17,435 bases of DNA from Muribaculaceae bacterium (GTDB lineage: Bacteria > Bacteroidota > Bacteroidia > Bacteroidales > Muribaculaceae): the NCBI GenBank assembly GCA_029052265.1, contig JAIDJJ010000002.1, positions 1-17,435 on the forward strand, read 5' to 3'. Under the pieces are notes generated by a model. That model made no database searches and was not told the DNA's origin. It worked only from the letters and a program-made list of their open reading frames with translations. A program made the translations under genes and the position numbers. Positions 7,619 through 15,818 of the stretch are shown here, one piece after another (within the stretch, counting starts at the first letter, position 1; each line of letters starts with the position of its first letter).

Positions 7619-10600
7619 TTAGAACTGGATATTGACTCCTATTGTATATGTTCTTGGACGCGGATAGGCACCGTTGTCAGTGAGTGACCCGTATGCCCCC
7701 GGGAGCAATTCGGGATCAAGCCCTTTATATTTCGTGAGAGTGAACACGTTCTCGATCTGTCCGTAGACATCTATACCTCTTCCTCCGATAGCATTGGCAA
7801 TCTTTTCAGGAAATGAATACGAAAGTTTCAGATATTTCATCTTCATATACGATCCGTTTTCCACATAATATGAAGAGAATCTCGCTTCGTTGTTGTCATC
7901 GGTAAGTGAGAGGGCAGGAATATCGCTACTCTTGTTCTCTGGAGTCCAGGCATTGAGCACATCCACACTTCTGTTGGTTGTTAGATTGCCGTAGTTCATT
8001 GAATACAGCTGCCTTTTCATGTGATTGATAAGATCCTGCCCAAAATCTCCGGCAAAGAACATGTCAAGAGTGACAGCCTTATATTTAAACGCGAGATTCA
8101 ATCCTAACGAAACCTCCGGATTCGGATTGCCTATTATGCAGCGGTCGTTATCATCAATGATTCCGTTTCCGTCAAGATCCCTGTAGATCAGGCGTCCGGG
8201 AGCCGCCCCGGTCTGACGGGCATGGTTGGCGACTTCTGCCTCATTCTGGAAAATACCGTCACACACATAACCGTAATAAACGCCCATTGCTTCTCCGGGA
8301 ATCAGACGGACATCGCCGCCGATAAACTTCTGGACTGAATTGAGATTGAGAAGTTTGTTTTTATATTGAGAGACATTCAGTGAGCCGTTCCATGAGAAAT
8401 CTCCGTAAGAAGGACTGACATATTGCAACGACACTTCCCATCCGTTGTTGCGCATGCTGCCGGTATTGAGCCATATGGCGGCATTCTCTCCCGCCACATC
8501 CAGCGCGGGCGGGATAGTGAGCATATCAGTGGTCTTCTTGATATAATAATCTGCCGTAAGATTCACAGCCCCGTTAAAAAACTGGAGATCGACACCGATA
8601 TTGTTCTGGGTTGTGGTCTCCCATTTGAGATCCGGATTGCCGGAAGAAGCGAGGGTTATGCCCGGTGTGGTCTGCGAATTTGTTCCTGAGATATCATATG
8701 CGCCGTTCCCGGTGTTGTAGATATATGTGGAATAGGATGGATAAAGCGGCGGAATGTTGGCATTGCCGTTCTGACCCCATGAATAACGCACCTTAATGTC
8801 TGTAAGCACCGTGTTTCCACTCCAGAAAGATTCTGCGGAAGGACGCCATGCCAGAGAGAAAGCCGGGAACACACCCGAACGGTTCCCCTTCGCGAATCTG
8901 GAATTTTCATCCCTTCGTATTGTAAAAGATGCCAGATAACGGTCGGAATAATTATAATCGATCTTGCCGAACAGAGAGAAGACACTCCACTGGGTTTTCC
9001 CGCCTCCGTTGTTACGGGTGCCTGATCCCGCGCCGATCTGCATGAAATCAGTGTCTTCAAACATGTAATCCTCACGTGATGCGGAAAGGTCTTTGAAAGT
9101 ATATCCTATCGCCTCCGAACCTATAAGTGCCATGAGATGATGACTGTCGGAGAATGTTTTGTTGTAGTTTGCCGTGTTGGTCCATGTCCAGGTGTCTCCC
9201 TGACCGTAAACTGAACTCATACTGTTCACATCCCCGGGATTTACTCTGCGGCCGAGCATATTGTTGAAATACTGGCTGTGCTCTATTCCTATATTTGTCT
9301 TAAGTACAAGACCGTCCACCGGCTTCACTTCAAGATATGCGTTGCCGAGTATCCTCCAATTTGAAAGGTCATTGTCGCGGGCGTTGTCTATGAGCTGCAC
9401 AGGATTGGCGAGATCCGAGCCAATAAGTTCGAGAGGCCGTGCCCAGTCCCCGTTGACTCCACGTACCGGGAGTGCGGGATGCTGGCTCATGGCAGTGAAC
9501 GGGATTCCTCGGTCGCCGGCCACGTCCACACCTCTGTTTTTCCAATTCGCTATAACAAGGTTTTCTCCTACCGTGATATATTTGCCGAAATCATACCGCG
9601 AATTTATACGTGCGGAATACCTACGATAGAATGAAGATATGATATTGCCTGTCTGATTGATATAGTTCATGGAGAACAATACTGCTCCCTTTTCCGTATT
9701 GTTTGATACCGAGGCGGTGAGGTTGTTGGTCCATGCAGTCTGATAGACCTGATCCTGCCAGTCGGTGTCGGTTGTCGGGAAATTTGTATTGCCGTTGACA
9801 TATTCCACAAGATGGGGAACGTCTCCGTTGCCATAAAGCGGGATCGACGGTTCCATTCCGGCATTGCGCGACGCTATCCAATATGCCTGCCCCCATTGTT
9901 CGGCATTCAACATTTTATAGCGTTTAGCCACCGTCTGGGCGCTCAGTGCATAATTCAGGTTTATCGTCATTTTGTCACCTTTTCCATGCTTGGTAGTGAT
10001 TATGACCACTCCGTTTGCCGCACGTGATCCGTAGATAGATGCGGAAGCCGCATCCTTGAGCACCTGCATTGTCTCGATATCTCCTGGATTTATTATATTG
10101 ATATTGTCGGTAGGCACACCGTCTATCACATAAAGGGGGTCGTTGCTTGAGTTTGCAGTCGACATACCCCTCACCCGGATAGAGCCGGTCCCGCCTGGAG
10201 CGGCGTCAGGAACTACATTCACACCGGGCAGTCTCCCTGCCATGGAGCTCATGATATTTCCGGAATTTTCACTGAGGGGATCTTTCAAGTCCATCACAGA
10301 CACCGCACCTGTGAGATCTGCTTTCCTTACCGTCTGATAGCCGACCACCACAAGTTCGTCGAGCAGTCCGGCATCCTCGTCAAGATATACCGTCAGTTCG
10401 GGAGCCGCCTTGACTTCGGCAGAGGTATATCCCACATAAGATATTTTCAACAACGCTCCTTCCGGCACCTTCAGTGTAAAACTTCCGTCAATATCCGTTG
10501 ACGTTCCTTTCTTTGTGACTTCACATATCACAGACGCGCCGATAAGCGGCTCGTCGTCCACACGCGAAATCACCTTTCCCTGCACAGTGATCTCCTGTGC

Positions 10601-10657
10601 CTGCATCATGACCGACATAAATAGGATCATGAGTGCGCTGAGGATTCCTTTTTTCAT
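7619..10657 (-). CDS. SusC-family TonB-dependent outer-membrane transporter
   Basis: 1012 residues. Signal peptide 1-20 (MMQA/QE). A carboxypeptidase-regulatory-like domain spans about 24-93 (VQGKVISRVDDEPLIGASV, STDIDGSFTLKVP, ISYVGYTSAEV). A TonB-box-like segment, DELVVVGYQ, lies at 100-108. The plug, about 112-225, carries GRLPGVNVVP, RVRGMSTANSSNDPLYVIDGVP and LKDAASASIYGSRAANGVVIITTK. The rest is a beta-barrel ending in an aromatic residue (GVNIQF). Known role: energy-dependent import of oligosaccharides with SusD as lid. It is the first gene of the SusC-SusD-binding protein-GH32 operon. Its promoter has a good -7 box but no recognisable -33 box, which fits dependence on an HTCS activator. 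Fructan specificity is inferred from context. Confidence 0.97.
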   Translation of the reverse strand: MKKGILSALMILFMSVMMQAQEITVQGKVISRVDDEPLIGASVICEVTKKGTSTDIDGSFTLKVPEGALLKISYVGYTSAEVKAAPELTVYLDEDAGLLDELVVVGYQTVRKADLTGAVSVMDLKDPLSENSGNIMSSMAGRLPGVNVVPDAAPGGTGSIRVRGMSTANSSNDPLYVIDGVPTDNINIINPGDIETMQVLKDAASASIYGSRAANGVVIITTKHGKGDKMTINLNYALSAQTVAKRYKMLNAEQWGQAYWIASRNAGMEPSIPLYGNGDVPHLVEYVNGNTNFPTTDTDWQDQVYQTAWTNNLTASVSNNTEKGAVLFSMNYINQTGNIISSFYRRYSARINSRYDFGKYITVGENLVIANWKNRGVDVAGDRGIPFTAMSQHPALPVRGVNGDWARPLELIGSDLANPVQLIDNARDNDLSNWRILGNAYLEVKPVDGLVLKTNIGIEHSQYFNNMLGRRVNPGDVNSMSSVYGQGDTWTWTNTANYNKTFSDSHHLMALIGSEAIGYTFKDLSASREDYMFEDTDFMQIGAGSGTRNNGGGKTQWSVFSLFGKIDYNYSDRYLASFTIRRDENSRFAKGNRSGVFPAFSLAWRPSAESFWSGNTVLTDIKVRYSWGQNGNANIPPLYPSYSTYIYNTGNGAYDISGTNSQTTPGITLASSGNPDLKWETTTQNNIGVDLQFFNGAVNLTADYYIKKTTDMLTIPPALDVAGENAAIWLNTGSMRNNGWEVSLQYVSPSYGDFSWNGSLNVSQYKNKLLNLNSVQKFIGGDVRLIPGEAMGVYYGYVCDGIFQNEAEVANHARQTGAAPGRLIYRDLDGNGIIDDNDRCIIGNPNPEVSLGLNLAFKYKAVTLDMFFAGDFGQDLINHMKRQLYSMNYGNLTTNRSVDVLNAWTPENKSSDIPALSLTDDNNEARFSSYYVENGSYMKMKYLKLSYSFPEKIANAIGGRGIDVYGQIENVFTLTKYKGLDPELLPGAYGSLTDNGAYPRPRTYTIGVNIQF

Positions 10658-10688
10658 GTTATGTTAGCTTTGGTTAAAATTCCTGTCG

Positions 10689-10696
10689 CAAAATTA
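10689..10696 (-). promoter_or_regulatory. Candidate -7 element of the SusC operon promoter
   Basis: The minus strand reads TAATTTTG, an exact TAnnTTTG match, 32 nt before the SusC start codon. Nothing like TTTG is seen 19-21 nt further upstream, so the promoter probably needs an activator. The same word, extended to TTAATTTTGCG, occurs upstream of HTCS-2. Confidence 0.5.
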
Positions 10697-10762
10697 ACAT
10701 CTGGAGAATCCGGCATATATAATTCATGTTGTCTGTACTATCAAAATTCATTGCAAGCACGT

Positions 10763-10795
10763 TTTTTTATAAATTACGCAACATTTATATCATCG
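10763..10795. promoter_or_regulatory. Candidate activator site, copy 1 of a shared 33-bp element
   Basis: This stretch matches 13759-13791 at 25 of 33 positions without gaps. The core is ACGCA-A/T-CATTT, preceded by a T-run and ended by ATCG. It lies about 106-138 nt upstream of the SusC start and 66 nt upstream of the -7 box. Both copies have the same orientation on the plus strand. The gaps are otherwise dissimilar, so this could be the binding site of the AraC-type output of HTCS-2; that is inference. Confidence 0.5.
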
Positions 10796-10852
10796 CACAT
10801 CAATTTTGTGCAAAAAAAAGCTGAAAAAATTAAAATCTGACGTTACGGTCTC

Positions 10853-10904
10853 AAAAAAACGCCCCATGGAATCCGGTCATAAAATGATGGAAATCCATGA
10901 AGCG
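10853..10904 (-). terminator. Rho-independent terminator of HTCS-2
   Basis: On the minus strand the arms CGCTTCATGGA and TCCATGGGGCG (complements of 10894-10904 and 10860-10870) form 11 pairs including two U-G wobbles. The loop is 23 nt, and seven Ts follow (A-run at 10853-10859). It lies just past the HTCS-2 stop at 10932-10934 and separates it from the SusC operon on the same strand. The long loop makes it weaker than the terminator at 1917-1957. Confidence 0.6.
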
Positions 10905-10931
10905 CAAATTTCACTTCCGGTCAGTTTCCGG

Positions 10932-13676
10932 TCAGCTTCCGCCGAGTCTTGACCTTGTTTCTGTAGGAGTCTCTCCGTATGCCTCCCTGTAACATTTGGT
11001 GAAATACGCCGGAGTAGAGAATCCGACCTCATAGCCTATCTCGCTTATCGTCTTGTCTGACCCGGTGACAAGGGTACGCGCTTTCTTAAGACGGAGCGTA
11101 CGCATCAGCTCTACCGGAGAATAGTTGGTAAGTGCCTTTATCTTACGGTAAAACTGCGTTCGCTCAAGACCCATTTCAGACGCGAGACTGTCGACACTCA
11201 CATCAGCATTACCCATTTCCGTATCAAAAATCTCAAGAAACCTCGCATAAAAAGCATTCTCCACCTTCAAAGACTTTGATACCTGTTGCTTCTTGTCATT
11301 CTTTTCTGTCTTTGGCGCAGACACGGTGGCAGCCATAGGATTTCCCCACACCTCTTTTATGCGCATCCTGTTTTTTATAAGGTTGGTGCAACGCGATTTG
11401 AGAACCTGAGACGAGAACGGCTTCGAGAGATAGCCGTCAGCACCGCTTTCATATCCCTGCGCACGCTGCTCATCCATCGAACATGCCGTCAGCATCAGCA
11501 CCGGTATGTGTGAAGTGGAAACCTCCTCCTTGATCCTGCGGCAACATTCAAGCCCGTCCATGACCGGCATCATTACATCACATATAATAAGATCAGGCAC
11601 ATGCTTCGCAGCTTTTTTTATTCCCTCGGCACCATTTGAGGCTGTTATTATATTGTACTCGTCACCCATAAGTTCACCCACCATCCGGCGTATGTCCTCA
11701 TTATCGTCTATCACAAGAAGCACAGGTTTGTTCTGATCAAAATCAGCGGCTCCCTCTATCTGACCGAGTTCCGACTCCACTGTGTCGGCTCCTATATTTT
11801 TTGTGACATTCTCTACCTTTTCCGCCACATGAATCACGGGAAGCGCCACAGTAAACACGGAACCCTTGTTGACTTCACTTTCCACACTTATTTTGCCTCC
11901 GTGAAGCTCAACGAAAGCTTTTGCCAGTGACAATCCTATGCCGGAGCCTTTGGGATGCACGCGTTCCACCTGGAAAAAGCGGTCAAATATATTTCCGAGA
12001 TCACGTTCGCTTATACCCTCGCCGGTATCGCTTACCTTCAATATGAGATTATTATCGCTCAACGCATAAGAGACAGTGATCACGCCGTTGTCTCTTGTGT
12101 ATTTGAAAGCGTTGGAGACAATGTTGAAAAACACGCGTTCAAGCTTTTCTACATCCACTGCCATATTCACCTGATCTATTCCGGAGGGTGTCTCAAGATG
12201 GAATCGGATATCCCTTTTTCTGGCTATCTCCCTGAAAGAATCCATCCAGTCCGCCACAACTTTGCTGAAATCTATCTCTGTCAGATGAAGTTTCAGCAAC
12301 CCGTTCTCATATTTCCTGAAATCGAGTATCTGGTTGATCAGACGGTGAAGTATTCTGACGTTTTTATCAGCTATTTTCATCAAGGCATGTTGCTGCGGCG
12401 TAAGATTGGGGGCATCCGCCAGTTGCGACACAGGTTCTGATATCAATGTCAAAGGCGTACGCAGGTCATGACTTACGTTGGTGAAAAACATAAGTTTGGA
12501 CTGCGTGGCTTCCTCCAGCTTCCGGTTCAGTTCTTTCTGCTTGTCCCTCTCCGCCTCAAGCAGCCTGTTTTGGTCAAGAAGGACAGACTGATGACGCTTG
12601 TTCATCCAGAACGTACGCAACAGGAGGAAAAGGAAGCCGCTAAGCAACACGAGGATGACGAGGCTGGCATAAAAAAGAAACGTCTGCGACGAATGTTGAG
12701 CCCAATAGTCATCGATACGGTTTTTCAAGACTTTCATTTTTCCGGTCTCTGCATTGAGAGTCTCATTCTGGAGCAACAGGATATCGGCGTTGGTGTTGTC
12801 TACGGCTGACGATACCGGGATCAAAGTCTCCTTATCATACGGTTCTCCTTTAAGTATGTGCAAAGCGGTCTGGATAAGTTTATGTCCTTCCGTGGGATAA
12901 AGAAATGTGGCATCTATCACACCATCCGTCACAGCCTTTATACCGATTTCCGGAGCGGCGTCTATACCTATTATCTTTATGTCTCTCCTTCCTGCTTTTG
13001 AAGCCACTTCCGACGCTCCTATAGCCATCCTGTCATTATGGGCGAATATAAGATCCACATCATTGTAAACCCTTAGAAGCGAATCTACAAGCGGTATGGC
13101 ATCTTCCTTGTTCCAGTTTCCCGGCTCGCTTGCCAGCAATATACCGCCCTGAGATATAAATTCATTCACAAATCCGGAATGGCGGTCTTCTGCCGGCGTG
13201 GATCCGGGGAGACCGAAAATCTCGATAGCCTTGGGCTCCTTTCCCAAAAGATGTAATGCATAATGGGCGGCGGATTTCCCCAGACCTTTGTCATCCACAC
13301 CAATCCTCGCGGTATAGGAATCAGAATTGATATTACGGTCGAAGATTATCACCGGAACACCATTCCTATATACCTCCTCTATCACCGGCGTGAGAGCGGC
13401 TGCCTCATTGGGAGAGACTATGAGGATGTCAAATTTATTATCTACAAAATATCTTATATCCTCTATCTGCTTACGGCTGTCGTCATTCGCCGAGCGTATC
13501 TCCACAGACGCATCTTCGTGAAGCATGATCTCTCGGTTGATCTCATCGTTCATTTTCGCACGCCAGTCATCCTGACTGCATTGGGAAACTCCGATCCTGT
13601 ATTTTTTCTCAGTACCACATGACGTTATGATCATAAAGGAGAGGACTGTCAATATTAAGCCGATTAATTTTTTCAT
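10932..13676 (-). CDS. Hybrid two-component system regulator (HTCS-2), BT1754-like fructose sensor and PUL activator
   Basis: 914 residues, all domains in one chain. The N-terminal signal has a lipobox-like ITSC (Cys20). The periplasmic-binding-protein type I sensor spans about 26-315 (IGVSQCSQDDWR, SPNEAAALTPV, FDRN at 112-115, DRHSGF at 164-169, AHNDRMAIGA at 212-221, IGIDAAPE). A transmembrane helix lies at about 333-354. HisKA has SHDLRTPLT with His403; HATPase_c has N-box FFNIVSNAFKYT, G1 DTGEGIS and G2 KGSGIGLSLAKAF. The receiver, about 651-765, has acidic pair Asp657/Asp658, phospho-acceptor Asp700 (ICDVMMP) and Lys752 (SKPF). The C-terminal AraC helix-turn-helix spans about 810-910 (SVDSLASEMGLERTQFYRKIKALT, ISEIGYEVGFSTPAYFTKCYREAYGETP). 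Known role: fructose binding in the periplasm by BT1754-like proteins turns on fructan PULs. It lies between the SusC operon and the divergent GH32-permease-kinase genes, as expected for their regulator. Fructose as ligand is inferred by family resemblance. Confidence 0.95.
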   Translation of the reverse strand: MKKLIGLILTVLSFMIITSCGTEKKYRIGVSQCSQDDWRAKMNDEINREIMLHEDASVEIRSANDDSRKQIEDIRYFVDNKFDILIVSPNEAAALTPVIEEVYRNGVPVIIFDRNINSDSYTARIGVDDKGLGKSAAHYALHLLGKEPKAIEIFGLPGSTPAEDRHSGFVNEFISQGGILLASEPGNWNKEDAIPLVDSLLRVYNDVDLIFAHNDRMAIGASEVASKAGRRDIKIIGIDAAPEIGIKAVTDGVIDATFLYPTEGHKLIQTALHILKGEPYDKETLIPVSSAVDNTNADILLLQNETLNAETGKMKVLKNRIDDYWAQHSSQTFLFYASLVILVLLSGFLFLLLRTFWMNKRHQSVLLDQNRLLEAERDKQKELNRKLEEATQSKLMFFTNVSHDLRTPLTLISEPVSQLADAPNLTPQQHALMKIADKNVRILHRLINQILDFRKYENGLLKLHLTEIDFSKVVADWMDSFREIARKRDIRFHLETPSGIDQVNMAVDVEKLERVFFNIVSNAFKYTRDNGVITVSYALSDNNLILKVSDTGEGISERDLGNIFDRFFQVERVHPKGSGIGLSLAKAFVELHGGKISVESEVNKGSVFTVALPVIHVAEKVENVTKNIGADTVESELGQIEGAADFDQNKPVLLVIDDNEDIRRMVGELMGDEYNIITASNGAEGIKKAAKHVPDLIICDVMMPVMDGLECCRRIKEEVSTSHIPVLMLTACSMDEQRAQGYESGADGYLSKPFSSQVLKSRCTNLIKNRMRIKEVWGNPMAATVSAPKTEKNDKKQQVSKSLKVENAFYARFLEIFDTEMGNADVSVDSLASEMGLERTQFYRKIKALTNYSPVELMRTLRLKKARTLVTGSDKTISEIGYEVGFSTPAYFTKCYREAYGETPTETRSRLGGS

Positions 13677-13695
13677 GATATGCAGTTATTTCCCG

Positions 13696-13703
13696 CAAAA
13701 TTA
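13696..13703 (-). promoter_or_regulatory. Candidate -7 element of the HTCS-2 promoter
   Basis: The minus strand reads TAATTTTG, an exact match to TAnnTTTG, about 20 nt before the HTCS-2 start codon. No TTTG lies at the proper spacing upstream. The surrounding TTAATTTTGCG is identical to that of the SusC promoter. Confidence 0.45.
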
Positions 13704-13708
13704 AGCAT

Positions 13709-13737
13709 AATCCTATGAAAAAAAATGTAAATCCTAT
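13709..13737. repeat. Direct repeat AATCCTAT x2 with 21-bp period in HTCS-2 promoter
   Basis: AATCCTAT occurs at 13709-13716 and again at 13730-13737, 21 bp apart (two helical turns). They lie immediately upstream of the HTCS-2 -7 box, where a -33 box would be. AraC-type regulators often bind such direct repeats, so this may be an operator. No matching pair was seen upstream of SusC. Confidence 0.4.
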
Positions 13738-13758
13738 AATTTATTATGACATTCAACA

Positions 13759-13791
13759 TTTTTTACACATAACGCATCATTTGTTATATCG
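13759..13791. promoter_or_regulatory. Candidate activator site, copy 2 of the shared 33-bp element, in the divergent control region
   Basis: It aligns without gaps to 10763-10795 at 25 of 33 positions. Relative to HTCS-2 it has the same orientation as copy 1 has to SusC, and its distance to the -7 box is 55 nt versus 66 nt, about one helical turn less. Its other end lies 18 nt before the first candidate -7 box of the plus-strand GH32 gene, so it could serve either or both of the divergent genes. Confidence 0.5.
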
Positions 13792-13809
13792 TGTCTTTCC
13801 TTTATATTG

Positions 13810-13852
13810 TAGCTTTGCATTGTGAAAATTTTTCATGGCTATCATAACTTTG
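13810..13852 (+). promoter_or_regulatory. Two candidate -7 elements for the GH32-permease-fructokinase operon
   Basis: TAGCTTTG (13810-13817) and TAACTTTG (13845-13852) both fit TAnnTTTG exactly on the plus strand, 35 bp apart. Neither has TTTG at the normal 19-21 nt spacing (the nearest are 26-27 nt away). Leaders would be about 125 or 90 nt. I cannot say which is used. Confidence 0.4.
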
Positions 13853-13950
13853 ATAAGTTTTCAGGCATGGAGTCACCCTCCAATCAGCATATGGTAAAAA
13901 ATGATTGTTTTTAAAAGTTCATCCAATTCAAGAAATCAATTAAACCACTT

Positions 13951-15795
13951 ATGAAAAGAATAACTGACCGAATCACAGCCGCACTCATGGCAGGCGCCTC
14001 CCTTATCATTCCATCCTCCTCCTTAGCTGCGGATGGTGTGGAAGTGAATCATCTTGGAGTGAACAACACCCTTGTCAGAGTCACAGGCGACAGTGATTTT
14101 CTTATCCTCCCTGTACAGGAAAGCATCGATGACGCCCGCATCAACGTATTGGTCGATGGCAAGATCGCCGAAACTATTTATGTAAGGCTCGCGCAGTCAA
14201 AGACTGATTACACTGTACCGTTCGACATCTCGAAATACAAAGGGCACAATGTAATCCTTGATATCGTCGCGCCTCATGGAAGAAGTTCGATACGGGAAGC
14301 GAAAGACGCGGTGTGCTGGGAAGGGATACATCTCTCGGACACTTTCGACTCTACTGACCGTGAGACAAAATATCGTCCGCGATATCACCACACTCCAATG
14401 CACGGATGGATGAATGACCCCAACGGGATGTTTTATAAAGACGGGATATGGCATCTTTACTATCAACATAACCCTTATGGCTCAAAATGGCAGAATATGA
14501 CGTGGGGACATTCCACCTCTTCCGATCTTGTAAACTGGAAGCACCATCCGTTAGCCATATATCCTGACGGACTTGGATCCATATTCAGCGGAAGCTGTGT
14601 CATCGACAAAGAAAATACAGCGGGGATGGGAAAAGACGCACTTATCGCGTTATATACCTCTGCAGGCACAAGCCAGATGCAGAGCCTCGCGTCAAGCACA
14701 GACAACGGTGAGACTTTCTCGGTGTATCCGGGTAATCCTATAATTACCCTTGAGACAGAAGCTCGCGACCCGAACATGTTCTGGAATGAAGAGACAAAGG
14801 AATGGAATCTGGTTCTCGCACACGCCCTTGACCATGAAATGCTTTTCTTCTCATCTCCCGACCTGAAGAACTGGACTCTCCAGAGCGCTTTCGGAAAAGG
14901 TATCGGCGCTCAGGACGGTGTCTGGGAATGCCCTGATCTGTTCAGACTCCCTGTCGACGGCACAGACAGCCAAAAATGGGTGCTACTTTGCAATCTCAAC
15001 CCCGGAGGTCCTTTCGGCGGCAGCGCGACACAATATTTCATCGGTGAGTTCGACGGCAAGAAATTCACCGCCGACACAGACGCTGATGGAAAAATACCTA
15101 CCAAATGGATGGATTTCGGCAAAGACCATTACGCCACCGTGAGCTGGAGCGACGCTCCCGACAACCGCCGCACTGTGATCGGATGGATGAGCAACTGGCA
15201 ATATGCCGCTGATGTGCCGACATCACAGTACCGTAGCGCAAACACTCTCCCCCGCGAAATGAAACTCTTTACACAGCCCGACGGACAGATCTATCTGGCA
15301 TCTGTGCCATCGCCGGAACTGGAAAAAATGAGAGGAAAAACCGTGACTTCCCTATCCGGGAAATCGGTAGGAAAGAAAGGCATGTCGGTAACCCTCCCCT
15401 CCGCCAATGGCGGCATCTGCGAGATCACCGCTTCTTTCGATTCAAAAAACGCCTCTTCCGTGATCCTGACTCTTGCAAACAAATCCGGAGACAAAGTCGT
15501 AATGACTTATGACCCGAAAAAACATACGATGGATTTCGACCGCAGGGAGAGCGGTGTGGTGGATTTCAGTGAAAACTTCCCCGCAGTGACTGTCTCACCC
15601 ACTTTCGAACAGAACGGGAAAGTAAACCTCAGGATATTTATCGACCGTTCAAGCATCGAGCTCTTCGGCAATGACGGAAAGTTCGTAATGACTAATCTTG
15701 TATTCCCTCACGAGCCTTACAGCACTCTTTCCATAAAGACTGAAAATGGAAATGCAAGGATAGAGTCTCTGAAAGTATATTCAATCAACATCTGA
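13951..15795 (+). CDS. GH32 beta-fructosidase (exo-levanase/inulinase type) with N-terminal DUF4980-like domain
   Basis: 614 residues. The signal peptide ends near SSSLA/ADG and has no lipobox Cys, so the enzyme is probably periplasmic. Residues about 28-130 form an extra N-terminal beta domain resembling DUF4980. The GH32 propeller spans about 140-445 with a complete active site: nucleophile Asp156 in WMNDPNG, transition-state Asp273 in ARDPNMF, acid/base Glu326 in WECPDLF. The C-terminal sandwich, about 460-614, has IFIDRSSIELFGNDG. Known role: release of fructose from beta-2,6 or beta-2,1 fructans and from sucrose. B. thetaiotaomicron has similar periplasmic exo-enzymes in its fructan locus. 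It is first in a rightward operon followed 23 nt later by a sugar permease and then fructokinase, so the fructose released can be imported and phosphorylated. Linkage preference cannot be read from sequence. Confidence 0.95.
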   Translation: MKRITDRITAALMAGASLIIPSSSLAADGVEVNHLGVNNTLVRVTGDSDFLILPVQESIDDARINVLVDGKIAETIYVRLAQSKTDYTVPFDISKYKGHNVILDIVAPHGRSSIREAKDAVCWEGIHLSDTFDSTDRETKYRPRYHHTPMHGWMNDPNGMFYKDGIWHLYYQHNPYGSKWQNMTWGHSTSSDLVNWKHHPLAIYPDGLGSIFSGSCVIDKENTAGMGKDALIALYTSAGTSQMQSLASSTDNGETFSVYPGNPIITLETEARDPNMFWNEETKEWNLVLAHALDHEMLFFSSPDLKNWTLQSAFGKGIGAQDGVWECPDLFRLPVDGTDSQKWVLLCNLNPGGPFGGSATQYFIGEFDGKKFTADTDADGKIPTKWMDFGKDHYATVSWSDAPDNRRTVIGWMSNWQYAADVPTSQYRSANTLPREMKLFTQPDGQIYLASVPSPELEKMRGKTVTSLSGKSVGKKGMSVTLPSANGGICEITASFDSKNASSVILTLANKSGDKVVMTYDPKKHTMDFDRRESGVVDFSENFPAVTVSPTFEQNGKVNLRIFIDRSSIELFGNDGKFVMTNLVFPHEPYSTLSIKTENGNARIESLKVYSINI

Positions 15796-15818
15796 TTTTT
15801 TTGACACTTAATTTACAT

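Noticed and set aside
11955..12440. Long plus-strand open frame opposite HTCS-2 (and similar ones opposite SusD at 7051-7527 and the glycan-binding gene at 4546-5004)
   Set aside because: They lie entirely antisense to well-supported genes and show no signal peptide, motif or plausible start context.
1..13676. The two HTCS genes as direct repeats able to delete the PUL by recombination
   Set aside because: The longest exact match I saw is only about 17 nt and overall DNA identity is clearly diverged, too low for efficient recombination.
13824..13834. Palindrome GAAAATTTTTC as an operator
   Set aside because: Short and pure A/T in the centre; expected by chance in an AT-rich promoter region.
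15801..15818. TTG start for the permease
   Set aside because: Three ATG codons follow within 40 nt (15819, 15825, 15840), all before the first membrane helix.
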